Part shown: piece by piece, positions 58,574 through 64,000 of the stretch | Numbering within the stretch: position 1 is the first letter of the stretch | Layout: every line of letters starts with the position of its first letter | DNA from: Mycolicibacterium gadium | GTDB lineage: Bacteria; Actinomycetota; Actinomycetes; Mycobacteriales; Mycobacteriaceae | NCBI RefSeq assembly: GCF_010728925.1 | Contig: NZ_AP022608.1 | Span: 1,550,001 to 1,614,000 of the forward strand | Reading direction: 5' to 3' | Length of the DNA stretch: 64,000 nt | Translations under genes and position numbers: made by a program | The notes under the pieces: generated by a model | Databases searched by the model: none | What the model saw: only the letters and a program-made list of their open reading frames with translations | Told to the model about the DNA's origin: nothing

Positions 58574-58579
58574 TAAGCT
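58574..58579 (+). promoter_or_regulatory. Candidate -10 TAAGCT for a leaderless hydrolase-mtr operon
   Basis: TAAGCT ends 7 nt before the GTG at 58587, without a ribosome-binding site. Fits a leaderless start for the hydrolase-mtr-SIP operon. Prediction only. Confidence 0.4.
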
Positions 58580-58586
58580 CATCTGG

Positions 58587-59600
58587 GTGACCGAGTGGAC
58601 GGCGGATGTGCTGGCTGGCTACCGGCAACAGACGTTCGAGTTGGGGCCCGACCCCGACGGAGAAGGACGGCTGGTCGCCACGCTGGTGCGCCGCGGCGAC
58701 ATCAACCCGACGGCCACCCGTGCCGTGCTGGTGGTACACGGTTTCACCGACTACTTCTTCCACACCGAACTGGCGGATCACCTGGCCGATCGCGGGTTTG
58801 CGGTCTACGCGCTGGATCTGCACAAATGCGGGCGATCGTGGCGGGAGGGCCAGACACCTCACTTCACCACCGACCTGGCCCGCTACGACCACGAGCTGAT
58901 CCGCGCGTTGGGCGTGATCAACACCGAGACGTCGGCCGACGTGCTCGTCTACGGGCACTCCGCGGGTGGCCTCATCGTCTCGCTGTTCCTGGACCGCCTC
59001 CGCAGTCACGGATCGACGCAGCGGCACCGCGTCAGCGGGTTGGTGCTGAACAGCCCGTGGCTGGATCTGCAGGGTCCGGCGTTCCTGCGCGCGGCTCCCA
59101 CCGGTGCGGCGATCGCGGCGCTGTCCCGAGTTCGCAAGAAGACCGTGGTGCGCGCACCGGTCCCCGAGGGCGGGTACGGCTCGACGCTGCACCGCGACTA
59201 CTCGGGCGAATTCGACTACGACCTCAAATGGAAGCCCATCGGCGGATTTCCGGTGACGTTCGGCTGGATCCACGCGATCCGGCGCGGCCACGCCAAACTT
59301 CACCGCGGGCTCGACGTCGGTGTGCCCAACCTGATCCTGCGCTCGGATCGCAGCGTGCGTGAGGTGTCCGACCCGAACGTCATCCAGCGCGGGGACGCAG
59401 TGCTCGACGTCAATCAGATCGCCCGCTGGGCGGGCTGCATCGGCAACCGGAGCACCGTCGTGCCGATCACCGACGCCAAGCACGACGTGTTCCTGTCCGT
59501 TCCCGAAGCGCGCCAAGCCGCCTACGACGAATTGGACCGCTGGCTTGACGCGCATGTCGCGGGCTCGACTACGCAACCCGACCGAGGGGTGACCAGATGA
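58587..59600 (+). CDS. Alpha/beta hydrolase, monoacylglycerol-lipase-like (Rv2854-like)
   Basis: 337 residues from the GTG at 58587; the frame extends to 58374 across the divergent gene, which is not used. Nucleophile Ser125 in YGHSAGG, oxyanion segment VVHGFTDYFFH (about 49-59), acid near the C-terminal strand NLILRSDRSV and His in ITDAKHDVFLS. Cytosolic. Stop overlaps the mtr start (ATGA). Likely hydrolyses lipid esters. In M. tuberculosis the gene next to mtr is of the same type. Confidence 0.85.
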   Translation: MTEWTADVLAGYRQQTFELGPDPDGEGRLVATLVRRGDINPTATRAVLVVHGFTDYFFHTELADHLADRGFAVYALDLHKCGRSWREGQTPHFTTDLARYDHELIRALGVINTETSADVLVYGHSAGGLIVSLFLDRLRSHGSTQRHRVSGLVLNSPWLDLQGPAFLRAAPTGAAIAALSRVRKKTVVRAPVPEGGYGSTLHRDYSGEFDYDLKWKPIGGFPVTFGWIHAIRRGHAKLHRGLDVGVPNLILRSDRSVREVSDPNVIQRGDAVLDVNQIARWAGCIGNRSTVVPITDAKHDVFLSVPEARQAAYDELDRWLDAHVAGSTTQPDRGVTR

Positions 59601-61012
59601 CTCACTTCGACATCGCAATCATCGGAACCGGTTCGGGCAACTCGATCCTCGATGAGCGCTACCGCGACAGACGGGTGGCGATCTGCGAACAGGGTGTATT
59701 CGGCGGGACGTGCCTCAACGTTGGCTGCATCCCGACCAAGATGTTCGTCTACTCCGCCGGAGTCGCCCAAGAGGTAAGGGAGTCATCGCGTTACGGCATC
59801 GACGCCCATCTCGACGGGGTGCGGTGGCCAGACATCGTGTCCCGAGTGTTCGGCCGCATCGATCCGATCGCAGACGGCGGCGAGAACTATCGGCGGTCCT
59901 CACCGAACGTCGAGGTTTTCGGCAGCCACGCGCGTTTCGCGAAAACGAAGCCCGACGGCCGCTACGCCCTGCGCACCGACGACGGCGACGAATTCACCGC
60001 CGATCAGGTGGTGATCGCGGCGGGCTCCAGAGCCATCGCGCCCGACGCCGTCACGGCATGCGGGGTGAGCTATCACACCAGCGACACCATCATGCGTATC
60101 GCGGACGTGCCCGAGCACTTGATCATCATCGGCGGTGGTTTCATCGCCTGCGAGTTCGCCCATATCTTCTCGGCGCTCGGCAGCCACGTGACGCTGATGA
60201 TCCGCGGCAGCTCCCTGCTGCGCGGCCACGACGACGATATCGCCATGCGGTTCACCGACATCGCGTCGAGGAAATGGGAGATCCGCAATCACCATGAGCT
60301 GGCCGACGCGCACGACGTCGGCGACGGTGTCGAGATCACCTGCACGGACGGCTCGAAGGTGCGGGGCGACGCGCTGCTCGTCGCCACTGGGCGCGTCCCC
60401 AACGGCGATCGGCTCGACGCGGAATTGGCCGGTGTCAAGGTCAATGCCAATGGACAGGTCGTCGTCGACGAGTTCCAGCGCACCACCGCGCGCAACGTGT
60501 TCGCACTCGGCGACGTGTCGTCGGACTATCAGCTCAAGCATGTGGCCAATCATGAGGCGCGCCGCGTGAAACACAATCTCCTGCAGGACTGGGACGACAC
60601 CGATGCGCTCATGCCGTCCGACCATCGCAATGTGCCCTCGGCTGTCTTCACCGACCCACAGATCGCGAGCGTCGGGCTGACTGAAAACCAAGCACGGGCA
60701 AAAGGTTTGAATATCAGGGTCAAGATCCAGGACTACGGCGACGTCGCGTACGGCTGGGCCATGGAGGATACGACGGGGATCGCGAAGATCATCGTCGACG
60801 ACGACAGCGGCCTGATACTCGGCGCGCACATCATGGGACATCAGGCGTCGTCGCTGATTCAACCGCTGATCCAGGCGATGAACTTCGACCTGGCGGCCCA
60901 GGACATGGCGCGCGGCCAGTACTGGATCCACCCCGCGCTGCCCGAAGTGATCGAGAACGCGCTGCTGGCGCTCTGCGGCGAACCGCCCTGGCCGCCGTCC
61001 AAGCGCCATTGA
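59597..61012 (+). CDS. mtr: Mycothione reductase
   Basis: 471 residues, flavoprotein disulfide reductase. FAD loop IIGTGSGNSIL (about 8-18), redox pair Cys39/Cys44 in GGTCLNVGCIPTK, NADPH loop IIIGGGFIACEFAHIF (about 175-190), and the C-terminal catalytic His/Glu in HPALPEVIENAL. It keeps mycothiol reduced with NADPH. Mycothiol is specific to actinobacteria. Coupled at both ends: hydrolase before, siderophore-interacting flavoprotein after. Confidence 0.95.
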   Translation: MTHFDIAIIGTGSGNSILDERYRDRRVAICEQGVFGGTCLNVGCIPTKMFVYSAGVAQEVRESSRYGIDAHLDGVRWPDIVSRVFGRIDPIADGGENYRRSSPNVEVFGSHARFAKTKPDGRYALRTDDGDEFTADQVVIAAGSRAIAPDAVTACGVSYHTSDTIMRIADVPEHLIIIGGGFIACEFAHIFSALGSHVTLMIRGSSLLRGHDDDIAMRFTDIASRKWEIRNHHELADAHDVGDGVEITCTDGSKVRGDALLVATGRVPNGDRLDAELAGVKVNANGQVVVDEFQRTTARNVFALGDVSSDYQLKHVANHEARRVKHNLLQDWDDTDALMPSDHRNVPSAVFTDPQIASVGLTENQARAKGLNIRVKIQDYGDVAYGWAMEDTTGIAKIIVDDDSGLILGAHIMGHQASSLIQPLIQAMNFDLAAQDMARGQYWIHPALPEVIENALLALCGEPPWPPSKRH

Positions 61013-61857
61013 CCGCCCCCGTGGTGGCGGGCTCGGTGGTGCAGTCGGCGCCGTTGGGCCGGAACATGCAGCGGGTGGTCATCCACGCCCCCGAGCTGAG
61101 TCTTCTGCAGCTGCCGCGGTTCGGGGACACCGCGCTCGGAATCTATTTCGGCACAACCGATGGTGACGGTCGGGTGGCCCGGACCTATTCCGTCCGGGAG
61201 CACGACCCGTCGGCCTGCTGCGTCACCGTTGACGTCGTCCTGCACGTCGGTGATCGCACCGCCCGCGGGGATGACGCGGCGGGAACGCGGTGGGCCACCG
61301 GCGCCGCGCCCGGAGACCGTGTCGAGCTCGCCCACGCCAAATCCTGGTTCCGGCCCCCGCGTGATGCCGATCATCACGTCCTCGTCGCCGACCTTGCCGG
61401 ATTGCCCGCGCTCGCGCGGCTGATCGAACAGCCCGCGCATAGCCATACAGTCGCGATCGTGGAGGTGCCCCACGAGGACGACCTCGACTACCTGCCCAAG
61501 CGCGCCACGGTGCGACTCGTCAGCTCCGTCGGCACCGGAAACGGTGGGACCAACAGCGTTTTGGCGCGCCTGGTCGCGCGCAACTGCTCGGCGACCGGCT
61601 TGGGATACTGCTGGTTCGCAGGTGAGGCGTCCGAGGCGCGCAGGGTCCGCAAATTGCTGCGCCACGAGTACGGTTGGGCAGCAGATCAATTGGACGTGGT
61701 CGGTTACTGGCGACGTGATGCACAGGCGTGGTCGGCGCGGTTCGCAGCCCATGGACCCCGGATGTACTCGATCTACGAGCGGGCGATCGCTGAAGGTAAG
61801 AGCGAGAAGATTGCGCTCGAGGAGTTCGACGATGCCTTGGAGCGGCTAGGGCTTTGA
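61009..61857 (+). CDS. Siderophore-interacting FAD-binding protein (ferric-siderophore reductase type)
   Basis: 282 residues from a TTG at 61009 overlapping the mtr stop by four bases (TTGA). The FAD-binding ARTYSVRE (about 61-68) and the HVLVADLAGLPALARLI region with the NAD(P) side, plus LRHEYGWAADQLDVVGYWR near the end, match the SIP/ViuB family. These enzymes reduce iron bound to siderophores to release it. Direct coupling to mycothione reductase suggests shared redox regulation. A helical C-terminal extension follows. Confidence 0.85.
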   Translation: MTAPVVAGSVVQSAPLGRNMQRVVIHAPELSLLQLPRFGDTALGIYFGTTDGDGRVARTYSVREHDPSACCVTVDVVLHVGDRTARGDDAAGTRWATGAAPGDRVELAHAKSWFRPPRDADHHVLVADLAGLPALARLIEQPAHSHTVAIVEVPHEDDLDYLPKRATVRLVSSVGTGNGGTNSVLARLVARNCSATGLGYCWFAGEASEARRVRKLLRHEYGWAADQLDVVGYWRRDAQAWSARFAAHGPRMYSIYERAIAEGKSEKIALEEFDDALERLGL

Positions 61858-61873
61858 GCCGCGTTCCGTCGCC

Positions 61874-62608
61874 TCAACGATTTCTGACCGAGAAGCCCCA
61901 CGGCAGTTCGAGGCGGTGCGAGGCAAGCAATTCCGAATCGGACAGAATGTCGGTGATCGCGCCGTCCGCGACGATGACGCCACCGTCCATCACCACGGCC
62001 CGGTCGCACAGCTGTGCCGCATAGGGCAGGTCATGCGTGACGATCAACATGGTGGCGTTCAGCCCCGAGAGCGTCTCGGCCAATTCGCGCCGCGCGACCG
62101 GGTCCAGGTTCGCCGAGGGCTCGTCGAGCACGAGGATGTCCGGCTGGCAGGCCAGCACGGTGGCCAATGCCGCCCTGCGCCGCTGACCCGCCGACAGATG
62201 GGTGGGACTGCGTTCGGCGTCTTCGGTCAACGACACGACCTCAAGCGCGCTCGCCACCCGGGCGGCGAGTTCCTCACCGCGCAACCCGAAATTCGCCGGA
62301 CCGAAAGCGACGTCCTGCGCGACCGTCGGCATGAACAACTGGTCGTCGGGGTCCTGGAAGACCAACCCGACGCGCCTACGGATGTCGTGAAGGCTCTTGC
62401 GGTTCAGCGGGATTCCGCTGATCTGCACCGACCCGGTCGTCGCGGTCAGGACACCGTTGAGATGCAACATCAACGTCGTCTTTCCCGCCCCGTTGGGTCC
62501 GAGCACCGCGATCCGTTCGCCATCGGCCACCTCGAGGTCGACGCCGCCGAGCGCCATATGCCCGTCCGGATAGACGTGGCGCAGCGCCTCGACGCGGATG
62601 GCGCTCAC
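61874..62608 (-). CDS. cbiO: Cobalt ECF transporter ATPase CbiO
   Basis: 244 residues from the GTG at 62608, which overlaps the cbiQ stop (GTGA). Walker A GPNGAGKTT (about 38-46), Q-loop VFQDPDDQLF, signature LSAGQRRRAAL, Walker B ILVLDEPSANLDP and H-loop VTHDLPYA. It powers uptake through CbiMNQ. Presence of one ATPase with the CbiM/N/Q genes marks a group I ECF transporter for cobalt, which feeds the B12 pathway next door. Confidence 0.93.
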   Translation of the reverse strand: MSAIRVEALRHVYPDGHMALGGVDLEVADGERIAVLGPNGAGKTTLMLHLNGVLTATTGSVQISGIPLNRKSLHDIRRRVGLVFQDPDDQLFMPTVAQDVAFGPANFGLRGEELAARVASALEVVSLTEDAERSPTHLSAGQRRRAALATVLACQPDILVLDEPSANLDPVARRELAETLSGLNATMLIVTHDLPYAAQLCDRAVVMDGGVIVADGAITDILSDSELLASHRLELPWGFSVRNR

Positions 62609-63378
62609 AGCGTCACCCAGGCCGTCACCGATACGACGACCGCCGCGGCAGCCGGCAGCATCGCCACCACCCACTGGGACGCCACCGCCCTCGGCGGGGC
62701 GCCGATCACCGCGAGATCCGGTGCCCTACCGTCGAATCCACGTGACAACATCGAGGCGTACACCCGCTCGCCGCGTTCGTAGGAGCGCAGGAACAACGCT
62801 CCGATGCCAGTCGCGATCGCGCGGGCCTGATGCAGTGCCCGCGGCGAGTCACCGCGCGCGATCCTGGCCATCCGCATACGGCTCACCTCGGCCGCCAGCA
62901 GGTCGATGTAACGGATCATCAGAACCAGCACCGATGTCACCACTGCGGGTACGGCCAGCCGGCTCAGCGCGGCGGGTAGCTCGGTTGCGGATGTGGTCGC
63001 GGCGAGGGTCAACGCGGCCGCCACACCGAGTGTGCCCTTGACGACGATGCCCCAGGCCGCCCACAGTCCGGCTACCGAAAGCTGCAGTCCCGCTACATCG
63101 ATGCGCTGCCCGCCCTCGGCGAACGGCAATAGGACGGCGAGCACCAGAAAAGGCGCCTCGATCAACATGCGCGGCAACACCCACCGCAGCGGTATCTGCG
63201 CGAGACGCCACGTCGCGACGATGATCACGGCGTATATCGCAAACGGCCAGAACATTTCCCGGGGCGTGGCGACGACGGCGAGAACGAACACCAGCAGACA
63301 GACGATCTTCACCTCGGCGGGTGTCCGGTGTACGGCCGACTCGTCGTGGCGATACAGCGGATGCGCGCCAGCACCCAT
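62605..63378 (-). CDS. cbiQ: Cobalt ECF transporter transmembrane component CbiQ
   Basis: 257 residues with about five to six membrane segments and the two coupling-helix motifs of T components (RMARIARGDSP near 170 and YASMLSRGFDGR near 210), ending with a hydrophobic segment. It links the ATPase CbiO with CbiM. The frame overlaps cbiO; cbiN ends 3 bp upstream. Confidence 0.9.
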   Translation of the reverse strand: MGAGAHPLYRHDESAVHRTPAEVKIVCLLVFVLAVVATPREMFWPFAIYAVIIVATWRLAQIPLRWVLPRMLIEAPFLVLAVLLPFAEGGQRIDVAGLQLSVAGLWAAWGIVVKGTLGVAAALTLAATTSATELPAALSRLAVPAVVTSVLVLMIRYIDLLAAEVSRMRMARIARGDSPRALHQARAIATGIGALFLRSYERGERVYASMLSRGFDGRAPDLAVIGAPPRAVASQWVVAMLPAAAAVVVSVTAWVTL

Positions 63379-63381
63379 GCG

Positions 63382-63732
63382 TCAGGACTGCTTGTCGTCG
63401 GCAGATCGTCGGCTTCGTGCAATGAGCCAGAATGCCGAGCCTGCGATCACCACGGTGACCACGACGCCGATGATGCCCGCGATCCCGCCGGTGCCGTCCT
63501 GTCCGCGAATGGAGTAGTCGGCCAGCGGTGACGTGGACAGGGCGTGCTCGGACGCGTGTTGTGCAATGCAGTCACCGGTGAGTTGTTCACCGTCGACGGT
63601 TTCTGTCACCTCACAGCCCTGCAGCGTCGCGGAGTCCAACCCGTCGGGGCTGGAACTCGCGAAGTACGAGACAACCCCGGCGATCAGCAGGGTGGCGGCC
63701 GCAAACGCGAGCCAGAACGACCAACGCTTCAT
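63382..63732 (-). CDS. cbiN: CbiN-like PDGLE-domain membrane protein
   Basis: 116 residues: membrane segments at about 7-24 and 85-107 with an extracytoplasmic loop starting SSPDGLDSATLQG, the PDGLE motif of CbiN/CbiMN. It assists CbiM in metal capture. It overlaps cbiM by four bases (ATGA). Confidence 0.87.
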   Translation of the reverse strand: MKRWSFWLAFAAATLLIAGVVSYFASSSPDGLDSATLQGCEVTETVDGEQLTGDCIAQHASEHALSTSPLADYSIRGQDGTGGIAGIIGVVVTVVIAGSAFWLIARSRRSADDKQS

Positions 63733-64000
63733 GCCGGCACCACCGTCCGGGCGCTGCGCATCAGATAGACGAGGTCAGGGCGCGACCGTGCCACGGCCAT
63801 CACGGTTACGGCAGTGATCAGTCCTTCCCCGACGCCGATCAGCACGTGCGTGCCGAACATGTAGGCGGCCACTGTGTCGAGCGAGGTGGCGCCGGCGCCG
63901 CCGATCGCGTATTCGACGACAAACGCCATTGCCGCGCAGACCGTTCCGATCAGTGCGGCGATGAACGCGATGACGCCGAGCGCGGGGACCGGCAGATCGG
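63729..64000 (-). CDS. cbiM: CbiM substrate-binding membrane protein, C-terminal part (cut by window end)
   Basis: The frame is open to the window edge. The 90 visible codons contain hydrophobic segments and AAYMFGTHVLIGVGEGLITA, the CbiM C-terminal motif, ending SARTVVPA. CbiM is the cobalt-selective component. The start and promoter (where a B12 riboswitch would be expected) lie outside. Confidence 0.87.
   Translation of the reverse strand, partial: DLPVPALGVIAFIAALIGTVCAAMAFVVEYAIGGAGATSLDTVAAYMFGTHVLIGVGEGLITAVTVMAVARSRPDLVYLMRSARTVVPA

Noticed and set aside
58406..58586. Search for an IdeR box before the hydrolase-mtr-siderophore reductase operon
   Set aside because: No sequence close to the IdeR consensus was found in this gap, so iron control is not visible here.

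Overview
This window is G+C-rich chromosomal DNA from a mycobacterium. The best guess is a non-tuberculous, rapid-grower type (Mycolicibacterium-like). The evidence is gene content and order, which follow the M. tuberculosis Rv2748c-Rv2855 backbone (ftsK, rnj-dapA-thyX, dfrA-thyA, dapB, aldR/ald, pepR-pnp-lppU-rpsO-ribF, sirR, truB-pptT-pptH, echA16, dinF-nrnA-rbfA-infB-nusA-rimP, proS, efpA, cysG-cobB-cobO, mtr) with many genes missing and others inserted. Mycothione reductase, PptT/PptH, EfpA and a 13E12-type DUF222/HNH gene are actinobacterial or mycobacterial markers. Almost all genes are packed head to tail, many with 1-4 bp stop/start overlaps (ATGA, GTGA, TTGA).

Layout. 1-3153: start of ftsK (leftward), a small DUF2834 membrane protein, and a coupled ABM monooxygenase / mycofactocin-type SDR / methyltransferase trio. 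3159-6518: leftward thyX-dapA-rnj. 6649-8313: DUF4193 protein, a zinc deaminase and a hydrolase. 8368-10873: leftward thyA-dfrA-ycaQ (nucleotide supply plus a DNA glycosylase). 10916-13957: dienelactone hydrolase, CitE-like lyase and a nonsense-interrupted DUF222/HNH gene. 14031-16971: small redox genes (F420-type oxidoreductase, SDR, flavodoxin-like) with relics of a second flavodoxin-like gene around the SDR. 16968-19910: dapB, AldR regulator and divergent alanine dehydrogenase. 19911-27243: RNA/protein-processing block (pnp, pepR, a class A beta-lactamase, lppU, rpsO, ribF). 27324-30560: SirR/MntR regulator, then pptH-pptT-truB. 30717-35844: accessory block (DUF3558 protein, unknown protein, sulfotransferase, TetR regulator with a clear operator, CocE-type hydrolase). 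35845-39023: AT-richer pocket with a small secreted protein, DUF1802/DUF2277 genes, an EchA with altered catalytic residues, a methyltransferase and a secreted protein. 39034-46760: the rimP-nusA-ylxR-infB-rbfA-nrnA-dinF translation operon. 46907-52873: lipoprotein, DUF4439 protein, proS and tandem EfpA-type efflux pumps. 52906-58405: corrin biosynthesis and metal-chelatase genes. 58587-61857: lipase-like hydrolase, mycothione reductase and a siderophore-interacting flavoprotein, all coupled. 61874-64000: cobalt ECF transporter cbiMNQO (cbiM cut by the window end).

Most of the window is ordinary backbone. The signals most worth a second look are: a 33-bp direct repeat derived from a flavodoxin-like gene that brackets an SDR gene (15146-16115); two mutually exclusive hairpins in the leader of the rimP-nusA-infB operon (46787-46821); a near-perfect KstR-type palindrome beside pptH and a DUF3558 gene (30607-30620); a TetR operator covering both divergent promoters of a sulfotransferase locus (33525-33540); an inverted repeat between tandem EfpA paralogues (51252-51288); and a strong hairpin after a beta-lactamase gene that ends a pnp-pepR operon (20448-20489). 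No complete mobile element, CRISPR array, tRNA or rRNA was seen. I did not find a complete, clearly new multi-gene system.
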